In this document: in pieces, positions 55,861 through 63,513 of the stretch
Layout: each line of letters opens with the position of its first letter
Numbering within the stretch: the first letter of the stretch is position 1
From: Pseudothauera rhizosphaerae
Lineage (GTDB): Bacteria > Pseudomonadota > Gammaproteobacteria > Burkholderiales > Rhodocyclaceae
Direction: 5' to 3'
Assembly: GCF_004801305.1 (NCBI RefSeq)
Contig: NZ_SSOD01000008.1
Coordinates: forward strand, 62,001-126,000
Length of the DNA: 64,000 nt
Notes under the pieces: generated by a model
Seen by the model: only the letters and a program-made list of their open reading frames with translations
Databases searched by the model: none
Told to the model about the DNA's origin: nothing
Program-made: the position numbers and the translations under genes

Positions 55861-56657
55861 GGCGCCACCGCGTCGTCGAACAGCGTGACGCGGGCGAAGC
55901 CGCTATAGTCGTCGTCGCTCTCCAGTTCGGGCACGTACAGCGCCTGGCCGGACAGGGTGAGCGTAGCCTCCTCGGAGCTGATCCAAGAAAAGTCCCCGTC
56001 CAGCGACAGGCTGGAGCGTGGAATGATCAGGCGGCCGCGCTGGCCGGCATGGTTGATGCCGTTGAAGATGATGCCGCGCTCGACAGTCGACTGCGAGAAG
56101 GCGCGGATATTCACGTTCTCGCCGTAGGTGTAGTCCACCTCCAGCGGTTCCTCGTGATCGACCGGGTGAGCGAGCAGTTTCAGCCGCGCGTGGGCCGCGT
56201 CCTCGATCTCGTAGTGGGTGCCCTCCACATAGGTGCTTGGCGAACCCTCCTTGCTGTCCGTGATGACGATGCTGCTGGCCTTGGGGTAACGCAGATTGAC
56301 GTAGTCGCCAACTGCCAGCTCGGGCAGGACTTCGCCGGTGACCGTGCCGGCCGCCTTGGTCACCGCGGCGCCGAACAGCGCCGCGGCGAGCGTGCGGCCG
56401 GAGAACTGGACCATGGACAAGGACACGTTCATGGTCTTGCCGGTCGGGAATTCATCCAGCGTGGCGCGCTGACCGCTGCACGTCTCCTGGATCGTGCGCT
56501 TCTCCACAGCCACGCTTGTGGTAAGCGCGGAGTTGCCGCAGCCCACCCGGTAGACGTCCACCAGATAGGCGCTGTCCGCCACGCCACGGGAGAGGTCGAA
56601 GGTGCCGATCTGCACCGGCCCCTGGCCGGTCCAGATGATGGGGGTGTTGGGGGTCAT
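55857..56657 (-). CDS. Major tail tube protein
   Basis: This 266-aa protein is beta-rich with repeated strand/turn patterns; residues near 175-225 (IIFNGINHAGQRGRLIIP, FSWISSEEATLTLSGQA) look like the tube fold used by non-contractile and contractile tails. It stands alone without a sheath gene beside it, consistent with a siphophage-like tail. Assignment rests on position, size and strand pattern. Confidence 0.75.
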   Translation of the reverse strand: MTPNTPIIWTGQGPVQIGTFDLSRGVADSAYLVDVYRVGCGNSALTTSVAVEKRTIQETCSGQRATLDEFPTGKTMNVSLSMVQFSGRTLAAALFGAAVTKAAGTVTGEVLPELAVGDYVNLRYPKASSIVITDSKEGSPSTYVEGTHYEIEDAAHARLKLLAHPVDHEEPLEVDYTYGENVNIRAFSQSTVERGIIFNGINHAGQRGRLIIPRSSLSLDGDFSWISSEEATLTLSGQALYVPELESDDDYSGFARVTLFDDAVAP

Positions 56658-56660
56658 GGC

Positions 56661-56822
56661 TTACTCCTTCTTGCCAGCGGGTTTGTCGGCGGCCGGCTGA
56701 GCGGCCTGGGCCTTCTTGATGGCGATCAGCCATTCGGCGCGATCCTGGCGCAGGTCGAGCTCGGTGCCCACGGGGTATTCGCGCCCGCGATGGGTATGGG
56801 GTTGCAGCAGTTTCACGCGCAT
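56661..56822 (-). CDS. Small phage protein (DUF7210-like)
   Basis: This 53-aa protein starts at the ATG at 56822, inside the end of the gp37-like gene. It reads MRVKLLQPHTHRGREYPVGT then a WLI-containing helix and an Ala/Lys tail. This pattern (ligand-like beta start, G-x-E-x-x-V-G-x-x-L) is typical of the small accessory proteins in Mu-like head modules. Function unknown. Confidence 0.7.
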   Translation of the reverse strand: MRVKLLQPHTHRGREYPVGTELDLRQDRAEWLIAIKKAQAAQPAADKPAGKKE

Positions 56823-57265
56823 GACTGGCTCCTCGAAAAGCGCGATAGGAATGCGAGCGGCACAAAGGTGCAGCCCTCGAACGTGGCCGGCCCCAGCGAT
56901 GGCGTCACGCTTTCGAGCCGGCCGTAACCATGCTTCGGCGACCAGCCTTCCAGCGCATCCAGCACCGCATCGCACAAAGGGCTGATCTCCGCCCGGCCCG
57001 GCGCGCCGGATTGCATGCTGCGCACGTTGCGCACGGCGGGCACTGCCAGCCAGGTCTGTTCCACCATGGGCAGGCCGCCATTGCCCACCCGCACGTAGCG
57101 ATGACCGCCGTACACAACCCGCACGCTGGGCTTGGGCAGGCTAGCCTCCGTGGCGCCGGCAATGTCGGCGGTACTGAGCACCGCCACCTGCAGCGCGGCG
57201 CGCACCGTATCCTCCAGACGCGCCACGATCAGCGGCTCCAGGCCAAGAAAGGTGGGGTTGCTCAC
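56813..57265 (-). CDS. Mu gp37-like head-tail protein
   Basis: This 150-aa protein follows the gp36-like gene with a 4-nt overlap, the order of Mu gp36-gp37. It has features of the gp37 family: VRVVYGGHRYV near residue 50, TWLAVPAVRNV, and PLCDAVLDALEGW. The likely role is head completion or tail connection. Confidence 0.75.
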   Translation of the reverse strand: MSNPTFLGLEPLIVARLEDTVRAALQVAVLSTADIAGATEASLPKPSVRVVYGGHRYVRVGNGGLPMVEQTWLAVPAVRNVRSMQSGAPGRAEISPLCDAVLDALEGWSPKHGYGRLESVTPSLGPATFEGCTFVPLAFLSRFSRSQSCA

Positions 57266-57684
57266 CGCAACCCTCCGCCCGGCCGCCGCTTGAAGAGCGC
57301 GTTACCGGGCTGCTGCACCACCTGCGCCAGGTGCGGAGTGGTGGGCGTACCCGGGCGCTCGCCCAGGCTCACCTGCCCATCCGCAATCCCGCGCAGCAGG
57401 CGCACGGCGTCCTCGTAGCGCTTGCGCACCTCTTCGGACGACGCATCGTCATAGAGCCGGTAACGGGCGATGTCGCCCGCCAGCCGTCCCAGCAGCGCCG
57501 GCACGGGGGTCAGCGGCAGCGGGTAGCGGGTGCCCACGTAGCCGTCGATCTCGGCCACAGCCTCGCCGATGGCGCCCTGCACGCGCTCCACGTCGATGAC
57601 ACCCAACTCGGCGCCCGGCGCGCGCTGTTCAAGCTCGGTCGTGCCGAAGCGGCGGATCATGTCGGCGAAGGTGACGTAGGCCAT
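57262..57684 (-). CDS. Mu gp36-like protein (DUF1320)
   Basis: This 140-aa protein starts MAYVTFADMIRRFGTTEL and has EIDGYVGTRYPLPL and a DIARYRLY motif, all typical of the DUF1320/gp36 family. It probably forms part of the head-tail connector (adaptor). Confidence 0.88.
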   Translation of the reverse strand: MAYVTFADMIRRFGTTELEQRAPGAELGVIDVERVQGAIGEAVAEIDGYVGTRYPLPLTPVPALLGRLAGDIARYRLYDDASSEEVRKRYEDAVRLLRGIADGQVSLGERPGTPTTPHLAQVVQQPGNALFKRRPGGGLR

Positions 57685-57687
57685 GGC

Positions 57688-58134
57688 TCAGTCCAGACCG
57701 GAGAGCGGTTCCACCATCAGATCGGGGTCGGCCAGCAGCCGCGCCACCTGGTCCTCGGTGAACTGATCGACACCCACCGTCACCCCCTTCGCCGGCCAGG
57801 CCCGGCCGCAGCGGCGGAAGCCGTCGCGGCGGGCACGCACGCGCAGATGGGTGACGATCGGCTCACCCGGTCGAGCATCGTCCTGGCGCTCGCCTTCGGC
57901 GGCCACCACAGGGCTGGCCGGGTCGACCTCCAGGACACCCGGCCCGGCGCCGGCCGCAGCCAGCGCCTCGGCGGCGCGGGCCTGCTCCTCGGCGGCAATC
58001 TCGGCGGCCACGTCCGCGCCGGCCCCGGACAGCTCCGGGGCCGGCGAGCCACTGCCGCTCGCACTGGTATTGGTGCCGGGGCTACCGCCCCCGGCCGCGG
58101 GGGCCGTCGTGCGGCCCTTGCCCTTGCCCGCCAT
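57688..58134 (-). CDS. Mu gp35-like protein
   Basis: This protein is about 148 aa. The N-terminal half is a Gly/Ala/Ser-rich disordered tail. The C-terminal half has REGFRR-like RRDGFRRCGRAW and ITEDQVARLLADPDLMVE-like QFTEDQVARLLADPDLM, the pattern shared with Mu gp35. The start may be a GTG at 58143 overlapping the gpT stop. Role unknown; conserved in the head module. Confidence 0.75.
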   Translation of the reverse strand: MAGKGKGRTTAPAAGGGSPGTNTSASGSGSPAPELSGAGADVAAEIAAEEQARAAEALAAAGAGPGVLEVDPASPVVAAEGERQDDARPGEPIVTHLRVRARRDGFRRCGRAWPAKGVTVGVDQFTEDQVARLLADPDLMVEPLSGLD

Positions 58135-58139
58135 GGCGC

Positions 58140-59036
58140 TCACGCCAGGTACGGCGACACGATCAACTGCGTCGTGCCGCGGTAGATGTTGGTGGCGCCG
58201 GCGGCGTTGCGTTCGGCCTGCAGCAGTTCCGCCGCGGCCGCAGCGTTGCTCATGCCAACCACCAGGTGAGTGGCGGTCACCGCCTTGGGCGTGCCATCCG
58301 GGCCGTACTGACTGGCCAGCGCCACGCGCCCCGCCTGGTAGTTATCGGCATCCAGCGCGGCCCTGCTTCCGAACGCGAGTTGGTGGAAGCCGAAGCCGGC
58401 GTTGTAGCGGGCGCTGGCGCCGAAGATCAGTTGATTTTCGAAGAAGACGTTGTCGTCATCCGGGCGGGTCTTGTAGACGAACTCGGGCCGCTGGCGCTCC
58501 TGGAACACCAGCGGCTTCAGGTAGGTGCGGGAGAGGTCCATCAGGAACCACGGCGCGCCGGCACCCGCCTGCAGATTGCTCCAGCTCGTCTCGTTGCCGT
58601 CCTGGCCGTAGCCGACGTGATCGGCGTCGAAGAAGGGCTGGCCGTCGAAGCCGGCCTGGGTAAAGCCCTGGCGCAGCAACGACCAGGTCAACACATCCGG
58701 GTGGCGCGCCACGAGTTCGCCCTGCTGGCTGAACTTGAGCGTGTAGATCCCTAGACGATCGTCTTCCACGTGAAAACGATCGACGCCGATGGTGTGCTCC
58801 CACGGCTTGTTTTCCAGGTAGGCACCCACGCTCTCCAGGTTGTTGATCACGCGCGGCCCCACCCATTCGCGCATACCGGGCAAGTCTTTCATCCAGCCGT
58901 AGTTCTCGGCCTGAGCCTGGCTGGTCACCGTCATCGCGATTTGCTGATAACTCGGCTGCACGGACTCGATACCGCGCACAAATGCGGCGTTGAACCCGGC
59001 CTGCAGCGCGCGGAGGTTTTCGGGGGTGAGAATCAT
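58140..59036 (-). CDS. Major head subunit (Mu gpT-like)
   Basis: This 298-aa capsid protein shows gpT-family patterns: LRALQAGFNAAFVRGI at the start, EWVGPRVINNLESVGAYLEN, HTIGVDRFHVEDDRLGIY, and FFDADHVGY. It is the largest structural gene of the head block after the protease/scaffold gene, as in Mu. Confidence 0.92.
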   Translation of the reverse strand: MILTPENLRALQAGFNAAFVRGIESVQPSYQQIAMTVTSQAQAENYGWMKDLPGMREWVGPRVINNLESVGAYLENKPWEHTIGVDRFHVEDDRLGIYTLKFSQQGELVARHPDVLTWSLLRQGFTQAGFDGQPFFDADHVGYGQDGNETSWSNLQAGAGAPWFLMDLSRTYLKPLVFQERQRPEFVYKTRPDDDNVFFENQLIFGASARYNAGFGFHQLAFGSRAALDADNYQAGRVALASQYGPDGTPKAVTATHLVVGMSNAAAAAELLQAERNAAGATNIYRGTTQLIVSPYLA

Positions 59037-59063
59037 GCTCAGGACTCCTCTGTTGAGCGGTTG

Positions 59064-59465
59064 TTACAGGCCCAGGCCAACCTGGACCCACACGCCAGCG
59101 GCATCGACGGCGAAAATCTTGCCGGCGCGGGAACGCTCCTCACCGCCATCGGTGGCACCCACGGTGCGGTCATCGACGATGTAGGCGTCCTCGCCCACCC
59201 TCATCTGGGTCACCGGGTCGGCCGTCGAATTCGCATACCGGAAGATGCCGCGGCGCGCCCGGACCACGGCGGCGCCGTTCGCGCCGGCGCTGTTGTCCAC
59301 GGTCTCCTCGGCGCGCCCGACGGCGATCATCCCCACGAACTCGCTGCCCGGCCCGGCGTAGCCGCCGAAGAGCACAACCAGCGCGCCCTGCTCGATCACC
59401 GCGCCGGCCACTACCGGCCACGCGAACACCTCACCCGCGAGCTGCGGGGTATTGACTGCGCTCAT
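59064..59465 (-). CDS. Capsid decoration-like protein
   Basis: This 133-aa beta-rich, acidic protein lies between the protease/scaffold and major head genes. That slot in many Mu-like and other phages holds a head decoration or stabilising protein. Its overall pattern (short Gly-rich strands, no helices) fits, but no diagnostic motif is visible. Confidence 0.65.
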   Translation of the reverse strand: MSAVNTPQLAGEVFAWPVVAGAVIEQGALVVLFGGYAGPGSEFVGMIAVGRAEETVDNSAGANGAAVVRARRGIFRYANSTADPVTQMRVGEDAYIVDDRTVGATDGGEERSRAGKIFAVDAAGVWVQVGLGL

Positions 59466-60535
59466 TTCGCCACCTCCTTACCCTTCACGTACTCCTCGGG
59501 CCTCAGGCCGAGCGCCTTGCACACGCCCAGTTCGGCCGCGGACAGAGAACCCTGCCCGCCGGTGCCGGACGGCTGCTTGTCCTGGGTCTGCATGCCCTTG
59601 AGCGCAGCAATGGGCTGCGCCTTGGCGATGTACTCCTTCAGCGCGGCCACGTTGCTCTTGCCCAGGCTCACGGCCCACTCGCGCAGATCCTCGGTGAGCC
59701 GCCCGTCGACCATCGCGGCGTCGATCAGCCGGCCGGCCTCGTCGTCATTGATGCGGCCAGCCAAGGCGGCCAGTTGCGACTGCAGGCCCTGCACCGCCTC
59801 GATCGGCACGAACTTCGCCGGGTCGGGCGCCGCGCCCTTGAGCGCAGCGATCTCGGCTTGCGCGCCGTCGGCCTTGGTCTTCAGCGCGGCCACGCCGGCC
59901 AGCGCGTCGGCCTCGCTCGTCGCCTCGGGCAAGCCGAGGGCAGCGAGCAGCTTCTTGAGCAGCTCCATGGAATCCTCCTTGGGAGTGGTGGTGTAGCGGG
60001 CGGACATCGCCGCCAGGATGGGTTCGTCGATGGCGGGCGTATTGGTCAGCGCCACGTGCAGCAGGTCGAGCACCGCGCCGGTCTCCCCGTCGTACGGGAA
60101 TACCGGGGAGAGGTAGGCGTATTCGTCCGCATCGAGCAGCGCCGTGGCACGGGCGGTCCACTTCACCTCGCCGTACAGGCCGGGCTCGTCGCCGTCCTCG
60201 CGCCACACCAGCGTCTTCGGATCGACCCAGCCGGCCGCGGGCGCAGGCTGGCCGTTCTCCGCGGACATGAGGATCTGGTGCTCGTAGTCGATGGGGATGC
60301 GGGTGGAGCGGGAAGCGGCGCGCGCTATCACCTGCGCGGCGATCCCCGCATCCATGAACCAGGGGCCGGCGCCGCGCATGGCGCCGCGGGGCGCGTCGAA
60401 GCGGCCGGCGGGGAACAGGCGCTGCATGGATTCGCCGCGGCGCACCGCCAGCGCGCAAGCGGCGACGGGCGCAGCGACGGCGGCAGCCAGGGCGGCGACG
60501 CGGGGGAGGGGGCGAGGGGCGGATCGGGCTGCCAT
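59462..60535 (-). CDS. Head maturation protease/scaffold (Mu gpI-like)
   Basis: This 357-aa protein has an N-terminal protease part (IPIDYEHQILMSAENG, WVDPKTLVWREDG, AYLSPVFPYDGETG) followed by a long helical scaffold region (Ala/Lys/Glu-rich, about 195-300). This fits the Mu gpI arrangement, in which a shorter scaffold can also start internally; an in-frame ATG near 59970 (MELLKKLLAALG) could be such a start. It overlaps the decoration gene by 4 nt. Confidence 0.88.
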   Translation of the reverse strand: MAARSAPRPLPRVAALAAAVAAPVAACALAVRRGESMQRLFPAGRFDAPRGAMRGAGPWFMDAGIAAQVIARAASRSTRIPIDYEHQILMSAENGQPAPAAGWVDPKTLVWREDGDEPGLYGEVKWTARATALLDADEYAYLSPVFPYDGETGAVLDLLHVALTNTPAIDEPILAAMSARYTTTPKEDSMELLKKLLAALGLPEATSEADALAGVAALKTKADGAQAEIAALKGAAPDPAKFVPIEAVQGLQSQLAALAGRINDDEAGRLIDAAMVDGRLTEDLREWAVSLGKSNVAALKEYIAKAQPIAALKGMQTQDKQPSGTGGQGSLSAAELGVCKALGLRPEEYVKGKEVAK

Positions 60536-60774
60536 ACCGCCGATGATCGGGCGGTGGGCAGGGCGCAGTCAGGGTGCGGGATCGCACCCGCTCCCCGAGA
60601 GGCGGCGCAATATCCAGCGCCGCAACCGGCGGATGCAGCGGGCCGGCCGCGCAAGGACCGGCCCGGGAAGGCCGTTACCGGTGCGTTACCAGCGGCTGGC
60701 GGGGGTTGGGATATATGTCGGGATACCCCGCACCCCTAAAACCGCCCCACGGGGCTGTAAACCCACGAGGCATT
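60536..60774. other. Intergenic region between gpI and gpG
   Basis: No gene is visible. On the minus strand, a GCCCC/GGGGC hairpin (60755-60744) followed by GGTTTTA lies just after gpG and could be a terminator. A TATATAT-like -10 (about 60713-60720) could be a promoter for the capsid genes. Both are weak predictions. Confidence 0.4.
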
Positions 60775-61329
60775 CTATCCATCCACCAGCCGGCCGAGGT
60801 AGCCCTGCAGAACGCCCAGCACCGCCGCCTCGTCCTCGGCCGACAAGCCCAGGAAGGGCCGCGCCGGGATGTCGCCCCAAGGGATGGGTGCGCCGCGGCG
60901 GGTGGCGCCGTACTCGCCTTGCTTGGCGCCGAACTGGTGCGTGCCGGCGTAGATGCGGTTGGTGCCGATCTCCACCGCCGTGCCGCCGTCGGCGAGCTGC
61001 CAGGTGATGCTCTCGGCCAGCAGCCCGGAGCCCACCAGCGGGCGCTTGGCGCTGACCCTGCCCGCGCCGCGGGCATTGACGCGGCCGTCCTTGCGGGTGT
61101 CGCCCTTGCCGATCAGTCCCAGATAGGTGAGCTGGCTGTTCGGCGCCCAGCGGCTGCCGTCCGGCGCCGTGCTGGTGGCGAAGCGCCGGCGGGTGGATTC
61201 GGCCAGATCCTCGCCGATCTCCTTCAGCGCGGGGCGCAGCCCGGCCGGGCCGAGGCCGGCGTGGATGCGCCGCAGCGCCTCCACCACGTCGGCGCCGGTG
61301 TATTCGATGGTGATCTTGTCGGTTGCCAT
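60775..61329 (-). CDS. Virion morphogenesis protein (Mu gpG-like)
   Basis: This 184-aa protein matches the gpG/tail-completion family: the start has TIEYTGADVVEALRRI. It continues with ALKEIGEDLAESTRRRF, TAPDGSRWAPNS, LVGSGLLAESITWQL, GTNRIYAGTHQFGA and IPARPFLGLS. It acts in head-tail joining in Mu. Confidence 0.92.
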   Translation of the reverse strand: MATDKITIEYTGADVVEALRRIHAGLGPAGLRPALKEIGEDLAESTRRRFATSTAPDGSRWAPNSQLTYLGLIGKGDTRKDGRVNARGAGRVSAKRPLVGSGLLAESITWQLADGGTAVEIGTNRIYAGTHQFGAKQGEYGATRRGAPIPWGDIPARPFLGLSAEDEAAVLGVLQGYLGRLVDG

Positions 61330-61354
61330 GGCCCGGGCCTATAGTTGTGGTACG

Positions 61355-61427
61355 AGGCGGTTGTTTCCAATGGGAATGGTTGGGGGCCGTCAGGTCGCCA
61401 TGATCCGGTTCGAATCCGGCACCGCCT
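61355..61427 (+). other. tRNA-like remnant
   Basis: A 73-nt segment has a perfectly paired 7-bp acceptor-like stem (AGGCGGT/ACCGCCT) and a T-arm-like CCGGTTCGAATCCGG. I cannot fold an acceptable D-arm or anticodon arm, and no CCA follows. It fills the gap between gpF and gpG, antisense to the phage genes. It may be a decayed tRNA gene or a coincidence. Confidence 0.3.
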
Positions 61428-61430
61428 CTT

Positions 61431-62687
61431 CTACGGCCGTCCAGTGGCCAAGGGTGTGTAGCGGCTGCCCTGCAGATCGGCCGCATCTATCACACCCCCC
61501 GTCCTCACGAAGTTCGAAGTCAACCGCGTGCGCCGCTCGCCGCTGCGCAGCTTGTCGCGGTAGTTGATCCGCACCAGCACCTTCCCGGTGCTGCCCTGCG
61601 CGTCGAAGGCGTAAACCAGCGCCGGGTCGGTATTGTCCCAGTAGGGCGTAGCAGTCTCCAGCAGCCGCGACAGGTCGCGCCAGGTCTGCACGGAGAGCGC
61701 GCCGCCGCGCGCGGCCTTGACGTCCCGCAGGGCGTGCAGCAGCTCGGTGTCGCGCAACCAGATGTCTGCGGATTCCAGTGCATGGCCCAGCCCGGCCAGC
61801 GCAGTGACGGTGGCGGGCGCTACGGCGCCCACCAGGGCGGCTTCGCTGCCGGCCCGCATCGTGGCGGAGACGCGGTCCACCAAGTCGGTCAACGCCAGGC
61901 GCTGCTCGGCACGAATGGCCGGCTCCAGCACCTGCCACATTTCGGCGCCGATGGAGGCATCCAGATTGAACAGCTTCTGCCCGACCAGATCCACCAGGGG
62001 GGTAGCGGTATTCGCCCCCGGCGCATAGGCCCACCCCCGGTCGATGCCCGCCGGCGCGCCGGTGGATTCCAGCGGCGCGTCCCAGCCGTCCGGCGGCTCG
62101 GTGGCGTCGCCCGCGGCCGGCTCGCGCACGGCCACCACGCGGCAGCGGCAGCCCCAGCCGTTGGGCGGGTAGTGGGTCTGCCAGAAAGGGTGGTCGTGCC
62201 GCAGCGTGAGCCGGCTATCGCCCCAGCGCTGGTGCTGCGGGCGCGGGCGGGCCACCAGGTCGCTGTGCACGTAGCGCCAGTACGGGCGCACCGTGAGCAG
62301 GTCCGGGTCCGTGAGCTGGCGGTGGCGCCCCGCCGCGTAGCTGGTGCGCAGGTTGGTCTCGTAGATCGTGCGCGTGCGCCAGGCCTCGCCGCCCGCCGTG
62401 CCTTCGCCGGTCCAGCCGGTCCAGCCGCGGCGCGCGACGATCTCCCGGAAGTCGCGGCGGAACTCGGCCAGTGTGGTGCCCTGGGCGATGGCCTTGTCCA
62501 CCGCCTGACGCAGGTCATCCAGCAGGTCGGCCTTGGCGGCGCCGGCCACGACGAAGGCGCGGTCGTGCGCGGCCTGCCGGATGTCGTCCCACGCTTGCGT
62601 GGGCAGGTTGGTCTTGCGGCGGAAGAACTCCGCCTGCTCGGCGAAGGGGCGGTGCAGGACGTTGGCGAGAGCAGCGGATGCGGGCAT
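61431..62687 (-). CDS. Mu gpF-like minor head protein with C-terminal extension
   Basis: This 418-aa protein has the MuF domain at about residues 60-195 (RTIYETNLRTSYAAGRHRQL, PPNGWGCRCRVVAV), needed for head assembly and injection. Residues about 300-418 form an added C-terminal domain (IWLRDTELLHAL, NYRDKLRSGERRTRL, TSNFVRTGGVI) of the type often fused to MuF proteins in phages, where several carry small nuclease-toxin folds. A toxin activity here is not shown. The ATG at 62687 lies 22 nt after where the portal stop would be without the cassette insert. Confidence 0.85.
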   Translation of the reverse strand: MPASAALANVLHRPFAEQAEFFRRKTNLPTQAWDDIRQAAHDRAFVVAGAAKADLLDDLRQAVDKAIAQGTTLAEFRRDFREIVARRGWTGWTGEGTAGGEAWRTRTIYETNLRTSYAAGRHRQLTDPDLLTVRPYWRYVHSDLVARPRPQHQRWGDSRLTLRHDHPFWQTHYPPNGWGCRCRVVAVREPAAGDATEPPDGWDAPLESTGAPAGIDRGWAYAPGANTATPLVDLVGQKLFNLDASIGAEMWQVLEPAIRAEQRLALTDLVDRVSATMRAGSEAALVGAVAPATVTALAGLGHALESADIWLRDTELLHALRDVKAARGGALSVQTWRDLSRLLETATPYWDNTDPALVYAFDAQGSTGKVLVRINYRDKLRSGERRTRLTSNFVRTGGVIDAADLQGSRYTPLATGRP

Positions 62688-62723
62688 GTTATGCGTCAGT
62701 TGTCGGCTATCAGGTGTTCGGCG

Positions 62724-62873
62724 TCAATCCAGCCACGATAGAGGTATCCATGTCCGCTCTCCGGTGTCGTGCCATGTGCAGAGCAACGATTGGCCGTCAG
62801 ACTCCCCGCCGAGTGTGTATGGCCTCCCCCGCGCAATCTCGCGCAGGAAATAGCATCCTGGCCTTGCGATCAT
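62724..62873 (-). CDS. Cassette ORF, 49-aa hypothetical protein
   Basis: This short ORF starts at the ATG at 62873, overlapping the preceding gene stop as ATGA, and ends at a TGA only one base inside the cassette boundary. It reads MIARPGCYFLREIARGRPYT then a middle with LLCTWHDTGERTWIPLS, and looks protein-like (aromatic and charged residues well mixed). A WIDAEHLIADN continuation is found in the +1 frame across the boundary, so the true 3' end is uncertain. No family is recognised. Confidence 0.5.
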   Translation of the reverse strand: MIARPGCYFLREIARGRPYTLGGESDGQSLLCTWHDTGERTWIPLSWLD

Positions 62874-63064
62874 GCTGTTTCCCTGGCCAGCCTTCGCAAG
62901 GAATAAGCGTAGGAGTTCAGCAGGCCCGCTGCCTCAAACATCTGACTCCGGATGTCATCCGCCCAGTCGCCGGAATCGAGGATGTATGCGAGTTCATCAC
63001 AGCGATTCGCCATTTCTCGATGCCGTTCTGCGGCGGTCGTTGCATCATGAATCAATGTGTCCAT
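62870..63064 (-). CDS. Cassette ORF, 64-aa hypothetical protein
   Basis: This 64-aa acidic helical protein starts MDTLIHDATTAAERHREMAN at the ATG at 63064, with CGGAG about 8 nt upstream, 25 nt past the attC at 63089. An in-frame upstream start (63106) would run into the attC. It is translationally coupled to the 49-aa ORF. No family is recognised. Confidence 0.55.
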   Translation of the reverse strand: MDTLIHDATTAAERHREMANRCDELAYILDSGDWADDIRSQMFEAAGLLNSYAYSLRRLARETA

Positions 63065-63088
63065 CTTGCTCTCCGTTTCAATCTCTAC

Positions 63089-63148
63089 GCCGAACCCGGC
63101 GCTCAACCCGGACGGCGCGAAGCGCCGCCGGTTAGCTCTGCGTTAGGC
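63089..63148 (+). repeat. attC site 1 (60 bp)
   Basis: Core sites GCCGAAC (63089-63095) and GTTAGGC (63142-63148) flank an inverted-repeat body with arms CCGG-CGGCGC and GCGCCG-CCGG around a short GAA loop. TCAACC..GGTTAGCTC orientation marks fit the plus strand as the sense strand. The stop codon of the adjacent cassette gene (63143-63145) lies within the GTTAGGC core. Confidence 0.8.
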
Positions 63149-63490
63149 CGCAATTTCGGTCACTTCAAAGTCGCCTGACCCCAGCAGAGGGATTTCGTGA
63201 TCGATGATCGTGATGCCGCCGTTCGCTGCATCCGGCCAGCCTTCATCCCCGGCCAACGTCTCAACTGCGCCACGCTCGTGGTAGCCGTCCAGCAAGTAGC
63301 CCAGCAATGGGCCAGCCGCGCGGCGCGCCACGGCCTGGAACGCATCCCCGTCCGACAGATCAAGGATGTAATCGCCCTCGATCCAAAACGCGTTGATTTC
63401 CCGCGCCAAATCTTCGGGGATTTTGCCGGTGTCGATTTCCAGCGTGATGCTGGTGTCCATCCCGCTGTCCAACTTGTATCGCTTCTTCAT
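63143..63490 (-). CDS. Cassette gene, DUF2528-like protein
   Basis: This 115-aa acidic protein starts MKKRYKLDSGMDTSITLEID and has EINAFW, DGDAFQAVARRAAG and EGWPDAANGGITI, as in DUF2528 proteins known from phages and integrons. The ATG at 63490 follows GGAG at 6 nt and lies 24 nt after the attC at 63514. The stop TAA overlaps the core of the other attC. No biochemical function is known for the family. The DUF name is from memory and should be checked. Confidence 0.7.
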   Translation of the reverse strand: MKKRYKLDSGMDTSITLEIDTGKIPEDLAREINAFWIEGDYILDLSDGDAFQAVARRAAGPLLGYLLDGYHERGAVETLAGDEGWPDAANGGITIIDHEIPLLGSGDFEVTEIAA

Positions 63491-63513
63491 GTCCGTCTCC
63501 GTTGTGGATTGCT

